Part shown: one piece after another, positions 1 through 8,100 of the stretch | How positions within the stretch are numbered: position 1 is the stretch's first letter | Layout: each line of letters begins with the position of its first letter | Source of the DNA: an uncultured Methanobrevibacter sp. | GTDB taxonomy: Archaea; Methanobacteriota; Methanobacteria; Methanobacteriales; Methanobacteriaceae | DNA: 9,885 nt | NCBI RefSeq assembly: GCF_937906425.1 | Contig: NZ_CALCYR010000257.1 | Coordinates: 1 to 9,885 of the forward strand | Direction of reading: 5' to 3' | The notes under the pieces: model-generated | Told to the model about the DNA's origin: nothing | What the model saw: the letters and a program-made list of their open reading frames with translations, nothing else | The model's database searches: none | Made by a program: the position numbers and the translations under genes

Positions 1-79
1 AAAAATAGTTAAATAGAATTTAAAATAGTTAAAAATGATTTAAAAAAGTAAAAAGCAAATAGTTAAAATCATTTAAAAA
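1..79 (-). terminator. T-rich 3' flank and probable terminator of the peptidase-adhesin gene
   Basis: Directly after the TAG stop, the minus strand runs through successive T tracts, the best being GCTTTTTACTTTTTT at 42-56. Oligo-T tracts are the usual archaeal termination signal. The minus-strand word TTTAACTATTT occurs three times (3-13, 23-33, 57-67). No strong hairpin is seen, only a weak inverted match between about 30-44 and 63-77. The exact endpoint cannot be placed. Confidence 0.45.
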
Positions 80-3000
80 CTATTTAACAATAACTTTTCC
101 CTTTTTAGCAATAGGAGCATAATAATTGTCTCCAGCGAATTTGACTGTAAAGGAATAAGTCCTTTTCTTAGACAAACTTACCTTAACACTTGCAATTCCC
201 TTGGAATTAGTCTTAGCAATATACACTTTTCCATCAACAGTAAAACTAATGCTCTTATTCTTAATAAGCTTTCCATTATTGTCCTTAAGACTTGCACTAA
301 GTGTTTTTGTCTTAGCGCTTAACTTATATGATTTATTAGGAACATTTAAACTCATGTTTTTTCTATTTACACTTATCTTAGCCACTGCAAAACTGGAATA
401 ATATTCATCATCCCCCAAGAAACAAAGAGCAAATGTATATGTGCCAGCTACAGGAAGATTGATTTGAAGACTTGCCCTTCCATTAGAGTCAGTTGTCTTA
501 TTATAAACCTTGCCGTTAAAACCAATCTTAATATCCTTATTTGCCAAAGGATTTCCATCAGAATCAGTTAGAGTAATGTTAAAGTATTCGCCGATTCTGC
601 CATCTGAAGCCAAGACTGACTGAGTCACCATATTCTCAAAGACAAATTTACTTTCCTTTCTTAATATGCTTATATTCAATGATAAGGGGCTAACTCCATA
701 ATAATCATCCACTAAATCAACCAAGACATTGTATTTTCCGGAAATAAGACCGGACAATACTGCAATTCCAGAATCATTAGTTGTGGAATTAACAGTATCA
801 ACAAGACCCAATGAACTTGTCATCTTAAATTGAATAGTCTTATTGGAGACATCAGTATTGTTTTCATCAAACAAGCGAACAGCCAGATCATAAGGCCAAT
901 AGGAAGTATTTTCACCAGTAAATTCAAGTTTCAATTCCCTTTTTACAACACTCAGATTAAATGAAACTGAAGAGAACTCATATTCATCATCCCCTTCAAA
1001 GAGAAGGATTATTTTATAGTTTCCCTTCAATAAATTCAAATTGAATTTAAGAAGTCCATCTTGATTTGATTGCAAATCTTCAAAACTATTATTTAACAAA
1101 TCGAAACTATTTTCAAAATCATCTGAATCTTCATTTTCCAAAATAAACAATTTTACAGACTTATTTGCAATTGAATTATTCAACTCATCCACTAAATTAT
1201 AACTGAATCCAACATCAGATTTGGATAAAATCTCAATGCTTTCCTCCTCACCTGAACTGAAATCAACAAAGGAAGTGTTTTTTCTTAAAACAAAAAGATT
1301 AAAACTCATATTAGATGATTCAAAATATTCATCCCCTAAAAATGAAACAAAAAAACTATAGTTTCCTTGATTTAAATCCAAAACAAGCCTTAAATTTCCA
1401 TTTTCATCACTTTTTACGATACAATCACTATCATTCTCATTTAAAACAATCCTTCCATCAGAATCAATATAATAAGACTTGTTGTTTTCATCAGCTATAT
1501 CAATCACAATCTCCCTATTTGGAATGGATCTGTTTAAAATATCCATAAGGACAATGTTTAGTTCATCAGAGGATTTGGCAAAAACGTTCAAATCATCCAC
1601 TTTCAAAAAGCTTGTCCTATTGCTGCTTGCCAGATTGAATGAATATTCCTCATTGTTTCCGATTGAATTGCTTGAAGTCTTGACCAGAACAGAATTTGAC
1701 ACCAAATCCTTAACCTCAAGCATCCTTAAGGTGAGATTCAATATGGCAAAACCATTCCTATAAAGCTCATCAATATGCCAAATGGAAGTCTTTTTATCAA
1801 ATGAATCATTTTTAATCAAGGAACTTTCATCCAAATCATCATTTACAATAAGAGAACTTTCATCCAAATCATCATTTACAATAAGAGAAACTTCCTCCAA
1901 ATCACCATCCAGAATCATGCAAAACTCATCCAAATTCAAAAATACATCAATATCCTTTACATAATCCCCGAAATTGCTCAAGTTAAAGACCACATTTACC
2001 AAATCATCCTTTAGGTAGAATGAGCTGTTTGCACTTATATCCATTGAGAGATTTCCAAGATTTGCAGCATAAGCCTTTAGACAGACATTTCCAAGAAGAA
2101 CCTTACCCTTTTGAAGAAGGGAAGTGAATTTCAAAACATCTGTTTCATTGCCAATGTCAAACCAGTTCTCTCCATCAGGACTTATAAATGACTGATTAAG
2201 GTCTGCACTTGCCCTTGAACTGTAGGAATACCTGTATGACTCGATTGCAATAGGGAAAATAGTTGAATAAGTGCTTAATTTAACATTAAGTCTAAAGACA
2301 TCACCTGTTTTTAATGGAAGCTCCTTGGCTAATTTCAAGGTATGGTATCCTCCTGCGGAAACTTTGAAACTTTCCTGATATGCCAATTCATCATTTACCA
2401 TTATTTCAAGATAAATGTCTGAATCCCCATAGGTGTACAAGCCAAAAGCAGAAAGTGGAGCATCATTGCTTGCAGTAAACTGATTTGCAAGCCAAGCCAC
2501 ATTTGAATTGAATCCCAATGACTCATAAGTGTTTCCAAGAATGTCATATTGATAGATTGTTCCATAGTTTGTAATGTTTTCAACATTTGTAAATGCCATA
2601 GCAGAGAGACTGTCAAGTCCAAATCCTGCAAAACAAGTGTCATAATAGGAAACATATGCATATCCCTTGTCACCAAAGCTAGGTCCCCAACTGTTTTTAA
2701 CGATAAATGCACCGTTTCCAGGCGGCTTGTTTGAACCGAACCTGCTTGCAGCATAATTGTCATCCCAACCTACAATGCTTACAGCATGGTTTGGAATGTC
2801 AGGATATGAGGTGTAGATGTTTTGCTTGCTTAATCCATCTGAAAAGATGGATGTGTACAATCCACCATATTTCATAACTGCAAGCTTTATTTGATTGTTG
2901 TCAAGATAACCTTGGCGAATTGGAATGAAAAGAACATCCTGAACATGTTTTAAAACCTCAAGACCATAATTAGGAATCTTTGAATAGGAACTGAATGGAT

Positions 3001-4777
3001 CATCGCTTTCACTTACAGGACCGTCCCAGCGAAGAAGATATGCCAATGCCATCTGATAGTTTCCCCCATCGCTCCAGTCTGTTCCATTGACTCCATAAGC
3101 TCCCATAACATTCTTCAGATTGTTTTCTGAAAGGTCATAGCTGATGTTTTCAAACTTAAGAAGATAGGATTCAAGAGCTGCAAGGGAAGTGAAAGCCCAA
3201 CAGGCACCTGAACTGCCCTGATTTTTAACTGAAGTGACAAGCTCCTCATTCCTAAGGTCATATTTTGTTGGAATGTTTTCATATTCAGACTCATCAAAAG
3301 CATCCTGGACGATAATCTGATCTTCCATAAAGTAAATCAGTGACTTGTTGTCATTAATGTCATACTTAAAGTCAATATTGCCCTCAAAGAGGTTGTCCAA
3401 ATAATTTGCTTTGCCGTTTGAGACAAAGATTGCATTGTTTGAAATTCCCCAGCCATTTGCAGAATTGTTTATGAAGGAAGTGTTTTCAACTCCCAAAAGA
3501 ACTCCCTTATGGTAAACTGCACTTGCATAAGTGTAATTTCCATACAAGCCATTTCCAACAAATGTGGAGTTTAAAAGAAAGATGTTTAAAGCCTCTGAAC
3601 TTGAGACTGCACCGCCCAATGCATAATCTGAAGCAACTGAATTGTTGATGAAACTTGTATTGAATACTGTGAGGAAACTGTTGAAATTGTATATTGCCCC
3701 TCCAGAACCATAGGTTCCGCTTTCAAAGCTGTTATTGTTTGAATTGATAAGGGTGTTGTTTACGGTATTGCTGATGAATTCACTGTTTATTATTCTTGCA
3801 CTGCCTAAATCATTGTAGAATGCGCCTGCGTAAGATGCTTCAGTGGAGGATGCAATATTGCCTATAAAGCTACAGTTATAGATTCTGAATGTTCCGGCCT
3901 CATTATATAATGCGCCGCCGGCACCTGCATGTTCAATGTCACCTTCTGCAATGTTATCTGAAAACAGGAGATTTACCATGTTGACAGTACTTCCATTTGC
4001 ATAGATTGCCCCTCCATAATATGAAGAGCCTCTTGTAAGTGTAAGGTTGAAGAGATTTACAATAAGGCGGGACCCTACAATTGAAAATATGTTTGAATTG
4101 TAATTTGCATTTATTATTGTATTCCGGCTCTCTCCGATAACATTAAATGTCTTTGAGAATGAAATGGACTTTGTTATGTTATACTCTCCATCACTGATGA
4201 AAAGGGTGTTTATGTTTCTATGAGTTGAAAGATTGGAGACAGCTGAATCAATGGTCTTGAAGGGATTTGTAATGTTTCCGGACTCCTCATCCCCATCATA
4301 GGAAGAGTTTATATAGAATGTATTTGAGGAAGTGATTTGGTAAGTGAATTCTGTAAAGCCAGTGTCTAAGTCCAATCCCCAAGCATTTTCTGAAATGTTT
4401 GAATTGGATGTAGAGTTAGTTTCTAAATTAGAATTAGTTTCTAAATTAGAATTAGTTTCTAAATTAGAATTAGAATTACTTTCTAAATGAGTATTAGAAT
4501 ATAAATTACTTTCTAAATTAGAATCAAAACTATTAGAATTAGAATTTAATTCTTCAGAACTAGAACTTAAATTTTTTGAACTAAAATCAGAAAGCTTAGA
4601 ACTTAACTTTGAACTAGAATCAACTTTTAAATCCTCTAAATCAGATGAAATTCCCAAATCATCATCTGTAAGGTCTGAAATCTGATTATCAATATCAGAA
4701 CTTGCAAAACTTACAGGAATCATTAATAAAATAAATATTAAAAATACAAATAAGATTAAATTTTTCATTTTTCTCAT
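80..4777 (-). CDS. Adhesin-like surface protein with internal papain-family (C1A) cysteine peptidase domain
   Basis: Secreted multidomain protein of 1565 residues, complete from ATG to TAG. Residues 1-26 are a signal peptide (basic RKMKNL, then a hydrophobic stretch ending VSFA). Residues 27-130 are Ser/Asn/Leu/Glu low complexity. Residues 152-470 are a beta-helix with an opening YIN..YDGDEESGN and GGAI/GGAL rungs. Residues 502-730 are a C1A peptidase: oxyanion Gln520, nucleophile Cys526 in GACWAF, His664 in PNHAVSIVGW, Asn695 in KNSWG. Residues 735-905 resemble the lectin-like domain that often follows archaeal and bacterial C1 peptidases. Residues 906-1055 look CARDB/DUF11-like. Five Ig-like repeats follow (about 1056-1168, 1169-1280, 1281-1374, 1375-1473, 1474-1565). 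There is no inhibitory papain propeptide, sortase motif, pseudomurein-binding repeat or C-terminal membrane helix. Methanobrevibacter genomes are known to encode adhesin-like proteins carrying papain domains. The peptidase call is firm. Substrate, and whether it truly adheres, are inferred. A second in-frame ATG at codon 4 is an alternative start. Confidence 0.93.
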   Translation of the reverse strand: MRKMKNLILFVFLIFILLMIPVSFASSDIDNQISDLTDDDLGISSDLEDLKVDSSSKLSSKLSDFSSKNLSSSSEELNSNSNSFDSNLESNLYSNTHLESNSNSNLETNSNLETNSNLETNSTSNSNISENAWGLDLDTGFTEFTYQITSSNTFYINSSYDGDEESGNITNPFKTIDSAVSNLSTHRNINTLFISDGEYNITKSISFSKTFNVIGESRNTIINANYNSNIFSIVGSRLIVNLFNLTLTRGSSYYGGAIYANGSTVNMVNLLFSDNIAEGDIEHAGAGGALYNEAGTFRIYNCSFIGNIASSTEASYAGAFYNDLGSARIINSEFISNTVNNTLINSNNNSFESGTYGSGGAIYNFNSFLTVFNTSFINNSVASDYALGGAVSSSEALNIFLLNSTFVGNGLYGNYTYASAVYHKGVLLGVENTSFINNSANGWGISNNAIFVSNGKANYLDNLFEGNIDFKYDINDNKSLIYFMEDQIIVQDAFDESEYENIPTKYDLRNEELVTSVKNQGSSGACWAFTSLAALESYLLKFENISYDLSENNLKNVMGAYGVNGTDWSDGGNYQMALAYLLRWDGPVSESDDPFSSYSKIPNYGLEVLKHVQDVLFIPIRQGYLDNNQIKLAVMKYGGLYTSIFSDGLSKQNIYTSYPDIPNHAVSIVGWDDNYAASRFGSNKPPGNGAFIVKNSWGPSFGDKGYAYVSYYDTCFAGFGLDSLSAMAFTNVENITNYGTIYQYDILGNTYESLGFNSNVAWLANQFTASNDAPLSAFGLYTYGDSDIYLEIMVNDELAYQESFKVSAGGYHTLKLAKELPLKTGDVFRLNVKLSTYSTIFPIAIESYRYSYSSRASADLNQSFISPDGENWFDIGNETDVLKFTSLLQKGKVLLGNVCLKAYAANLGNLSMDISANSSFYLKDDLVNVVFNLSNFGDYVKDIDVFLNLDEFCMILDGDLEEVSLIVNDDLDESSLIVNDDLDESSLIKNDSFDKKTSIWHIDELYRNGFAILNLTLRMLEVKDLVSNSVLVKTSSNSIGNNEEYSFNLASSNRTSFLKVDDLNVFAKSSDELNIVLMDILNRSIPNREIVIDIADENNKSYYIDSDGRIVLNENDSDCIVKSDENGNLRLVLDLNQGNYSFFVSFLGDEYFESSNMSFNLFVLRKNTSFVDFSSGEEESIEILSKSDVGFSYNLVDELNNSIANKSVKLFILENEDSDDFENSFDLLNNSFEDLQSNQDGLLKFNLNLLKGNYKIILLFEGDDEYEFSSVSFNLSVVKRELKLEFTGENTSYWPYDLAVRLFDENNTDVSNKTIQFKMTSSLGLVDTVNSTTNDSGIAVLSGLISGKYNVLVDLVDDYYGVSPLSLNISILRKESKFVFENMVTQSVLASDGRIGEYFNITLTDSDGNPLANKDIKIGFNGKVYNKTTDSNGRASLQINLPVAGTYTFALCFLGDDEYYSSFAVAKISVNRKNMSLNVPNKSYKLSAKTKTLSASLKDNNGKLIKNKSISFTVDGKVYIAKTNSKGIASVKVSLSKKRTYSFTVKFAGDNYYAPIAKKGKVIVK
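1788..1919 (-). repeat. 33-base in-frame tandem repeat encoding SLIVNDDLDES
   Basis: Two adjacent 33-base units, 1821-1853 and 1854-1886, are identical. Flanking units at 1887-1919 and 1788-1820 are degenerate, matching the protein series EEVSLIVNDDLDES, SLIVNDDLDES, SLIKNDSFDKK at residues 961-996. It lies in an acidic, probably exposed insertion within the CARDB/DUF11-like segment, just before the Ig-like stalk. Confidence 0.85.
4421..4474 (-). repeat. 18-base in-frame tandem repeat encoding T-N-S-N-L-E
   Basis: Three consecutive 18-base units (4421-4438, 4439-4456, 4457-4474) differ only at the final base of the third. They encode the repeated NSNLET segment at about residues 103-120. Degenerate relatives (LESN, SNLES) extend to about 4530. 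The unit length is a multiple of three, so copy-number change alters linker length without shifting frame. Confidence 0.85.
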
Positions 4778-4783
4778 ACAAAT

Positions 4784-4790
4784 CCCTTAA
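4784..4790 (-). promoter_or_regulatory. Weak Shine-Dalgarno for the peptidase-adhesin gene
   Basis: The minus strand reads TTAAGGGATTTGT and then ATG at 4777. The purine core AAGGG lies 6 bases before the start codon, a normal spacing. It supports the first ATG rather than the ATG three codons later, which has only GAGAAAA ahead of it. The match to a full GGAGG motif is poor. Confidence 0.4.
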
Positions 4791-4811
4791 AACTTTTTTT
4801 AATAATATTAA

Positions 4812-4824
4812 ATCATATTTATGA
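4812..4824 (-). promoter_or_regulatory. Candidate archaeal TATA box for the peptidase-adhesin gene
   Basis: The minus strand reads TTCATAAATATGA, centred about 41 bases before the ATG. With archaeal spacing (start of transcription about 25 bases downstream) the leader would be about 15 bases, enough to include the weak Shine-Dalgarno. The whole gap is so AT-rich that other TATA-like words exist, for example TTTATAAAAA near 4907-4916, about 130 bases upstream. Confidence 0.3.
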
Positions 4825-4828
4825 ATTT

Positions 4829-4935
4829 AAAACTCTTTTTAATCATTTTAACTCATAATAATTATTTTAAAACTCATTTTAATCATTTTAACTCATAATA
4901 ATTATTTTTATAAAAACTCATTTTAATCATTTTAA
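4829..4935. repeat. 40-base tandem repeat, two full copies and a partial third
   Basis: Copies at 4829-4868 and 4869-4908 are head-to-tail and differ at a single base (T at 4836, A at 4876). A partial third copy of about 23 bases (4913-4935) follows after a 4-base offset. Each unit contains TTTTAATCATTTTAACTCAT. The array is noncoding and sits just upstream of the candidate promoter of the peptidase-adhesin gene. Confidence 0.85.
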
Positions 4936-4951
4936 TTATTTTAATCATTTT

Positions 4952-4977
4952 AATTAATTCAATTAATTCAATTAATA
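4952..4977. repeat. 9-base tandem repeat AATTAATTC, nearly three copies
   Basis: Units at 4952-4960 and 4961-4969 are identical, and a third (4970-4977) begins the same way before diverging. It continues the simple-sequence tract that includes the 40-base repeat. The remainder of the 335-base gap, about 4978-5057, is AT-rich with no gene, RNA or further motif that I can support. Confidence 0.75.
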
Positions 4978-5057
4978 TAATTTTTACAAAAATTTAAAAT
5001 TAATTAAATCCTTCTAAAAATTATACTAAAATCCCATTTAGCCAAAATAAGCCTTTT

Positions 5058-5100
5058 AAAAAAATAAAAATAAAAAGAATAGTAAACAACTATCCTTTTT
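5058..5100 (-). terminator. Hairpin plus T-tract terminator of the upstream adhesin gene
   Basis: It begins 12 bases after the TAA stop. Arms at 5089-5100 and 5072-5083 form a 12-pair stem around a 5-base loop (5084-5088). The minus-strand RNA would be AAAAAGGATAGU / UGUUU / ACUAUUCUUUUU. One pair is G-U in the minus-strand transcript but a mismatch (A-C) in a plus-strand transcript, which supports minus-strand use. A T-rich run (5058-5071 on the minus strand) follows the stem, giving intrinsic-terminator geometry. Confidence 0.7.
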
Positions 5101-5112
5101 TTAAAAAGCCAT

Positions 5113-8100
5113 TTAACTTATCTTAATAGTGCTTTTAACACTTACAGCCTTATACCTTTCGTCTCCTGCGAATTTAGCAGTGAAAGAATATGTTCCTTTC
5201 TTGGAAAGACTTACCTTAACAGTAGCAATTCCTTTTTTATTTGTGCTTGCTGTATAAGATTTGCCATTTACTGTGAATGTAATTTTCTTGCCGCTTATTG
5301 CAGTTCCTCTTGAGGTCTTGAATGTAGCGGTTAGTGTTTTTGTTTTTGCACTTGCCTTATATGTCTTCTTGGCAGTTGTAAGCTTTACAGGCTCTGGGTT
5401 TACTGTGATTTTCGCTACAGCAAAGCTTGCATTGTACTCATCATCTCCAAGGAAGCTTATTGCAAATGTGTATCCTCCCTTTACACCAAGGTTGATTTGT
5501 GTTTTAGCACTGCCATTTTCATCAGTTGTGTAATTGTAGACATGACCGTTGAAACCTACAACAATTGGCTTGTTTGCCAAGGCATTGCCATCAGAGTCCA
5601 CCAATTTGAAATTGAAGTATTCCCCGTTTCTGCCGTCAAGGTTGACATTTATTGCATTTGTGCTCATGTTGGCGCAAATGATTTCACTTGCCAAGCCATT
5701 CATGAGATTACCTGAAGGAATATTTACCTCAGAACCATTGATAAGACTGCTTACAACAAAGTTAAATGGATCCACTCCGCTTTCCATAGTATTTCCAATA
5801 ACATTCAATTCATTTGTAGGAGCAAGAATTGCCCTGTCTGAATCGACTTCAAGAACTGTAATTGAAGCAGGCACCACATCATCTCCACAGGAGATTGTAT
5901 TGTTGACAATATTGATGCTTGCAACATCAATCATTCTTGGATTTGTATCATTTTCAGCTATTGCCTTAACTATCACATTTCCATTTAATGCATTGAACTC
6001 AACAGCTGTGATGTTTACGCTGTCTGGACCATTTTCTGATTTAGGAGCAATTACAAAGATTACAGAGGATTCTGCACCTTCAATAATACCTCCCCTTATT
6101 GTAATGTCCTTAGTAATATTGACATTGGAAATGTTCTTGAATCTCTTATCCCCCAAGTCAAGGGTTTGGCCTGCCTTGGTCTTGTCAATCAGGTCCTGAA
6201 GGTCCTTGGAGTTTCCTGCAGTTTCAACAATGATGTCAAGGGAATCCAAGAATTCATCACGAATTAAACTGAATACCTTAATTGTGTCCTTGACTGATTT
6301 GCTTGCAGAATAAGTCACTTTAGCCAGATTATCCCTAATGATAAGGCTTGATTCATTCAATGCATTTGATGAATCATTGTTTGCAATATTTATCTGATAG
6401 TCTCTCATAAGATAAACCAAGTCACCATCATTCAAAACAAATTGAACAAGGTATTCATAATCTCCCTCTTCAATTTTGTCCAAACCATCGATTTTAATGT
6501 TTATCCATGTCTTTGGTCCTTCCAATGAGGTCTTGCCCTCTTCAGGAGCTGTGCCGTTTATTGAATCATATGCAGTGTCAACATAAATGAGATTTGAATC
6601 AATCATCTCATCTGAGGAATTGTAGTTGGCTCCCCAGAAATTATCATTGATCAGGCTTGAATTACCATAATATGCTGTTCCATTGTTTGCATTGTTGTTT
6701 GCAAATATTGAATATTTCACATAGGATACATTATCAGTCAATACAAGGGCTCCCCCATAGTTGTTTCCTGTATTGTTTTCAAATAGGCATCCTGTAATGT
6801 TTGCAGTTGATGCAATCACTGCACCGCCAACAGCCGCCTTGTTGTGGATGAAAGTGGAATTTTCAATTGAAACATAATAATGCCTGTATGGACTGTCTAT
6901 TGCCTCAAGATCCACTGCTCCACCAAATTCAAGAGCGCTGTTATCTGTAAAGCTGCAGTTAATCAAGGTTATATTGGCTGTAAATCCAACAATTGCTATT
7001 GCTCCACCGTATTTTGCCTGATTTGACTTGAATCTTGAATCAATTATCTTGACTTCAACCTCATAAAGACCGATGGCACCTCCATAGGTGTCAACAAGGT
7101 TATTTTCAAAGTCACAGTTTACAATGACTGCAGATGCAGGATATGCTCCATATCCATTATAGTCAAATCCTTGATTGATGTAAATGGCTCCTCCGCCGTC
7201 ACTTGCAGAATTGGACTTGAATGTATCATTTTCAAGATAAAGCTTTCCGCCCTTCAAAAAGATTGCTCCTCCTTCATAGAATCCTGAATCGCTTGCGCTT
7301 GCAACACCGTTGACAAAGGTGATTCCGCTTATGTTAAACTCATCATTACTTGCACCGTAAAGGGCAAATGCTGAAGCCTGATTCTTGGAGTCGAATATTA
7401 CATTGCCTATACCTGTCACATTGAAGGAATGCTTAAGCTTATATCCATAAACCTCATAGCTGCCCTCATTGACACAAACGTCATAGGATCCTCCTTCACG
7501 GCAAGCAAGATAATATGCCTGTGTAAAGGTCTTGACTGGACTGTCCTCGCTACCGGTATTGTCATCATCACCATCCTGGGATACATAGATTCTTCCAAAG
7601 TAGTCCCCGATTGCATTTTCAACAAGAATGGTACCGTTTAAAACATTGTGCCAGGAGTACATGTCACTTTCCCTTTGATAGATACCTGATACTGTAAAGG
7701 TTCCGTTTTCCCTAGGAACAAATCTTACAGTTCCAATTCCTTCAATCAAGTCACTTGCAGGAAGGATTGTCGGTTTTCCATCAACTGTAAATTTTAGGCC
7801 TATTCCGCTTATAGGGTTTCCCATATCGTCACTTACGCTTACATTCAAGACAATAGCCTTTCCATCAGGAATATTAACAGTGTTTCCATCAAGGAATATG
7901 ATGTTAAGCTTGCTGTCAATATAACCTAAATTATATATTGCATTACCGCTTTCTGTAGCAAGACAATCAGAAATATTGTTTTCCCTTAGGTATAATTGAC
8001 CGATACTGCTTATTCCAAAGGAAGTGCTTATGCTTGCAATTGCTCCTCCATATGCAGCGGAATTGTTTATGAAAGTGTTTTCAAGGGAAGCTGTATCACC

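Noticed and set aside
80..600. Sortase motif, membrane anchor or pseudomurein-binding repeat at the C-terminus
   Set aside because: No LPXTG-like motif, hydrophobic helix or recognisable binding repeat is present. The chain ends in an Ig-like, lysine-rich domain.
2401..2763. Second minus-strand open frame of 120 codons inside the peptidase region
   Set aside because: It overlaps the peptidase and lectin-like domains in another frame, and its Met/Leu/Gln-rich product is a shadow of the real codons.
4829..4977. CRISPR array
   Set aside because: The 40-base units abut directly with no spacers, are few and are of very low complexity.
5549..6199. Plus-strand open frame of 216 codons
   Set aside because: It lies wholly antisense to well-supported adhesin coding sequence, has no domain I recognise and no clear ribosome site. 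The other plus-strand frames (for example 201-401, 1479-1763, 7996-8244, 9495-9716) are rejected for the same reason.
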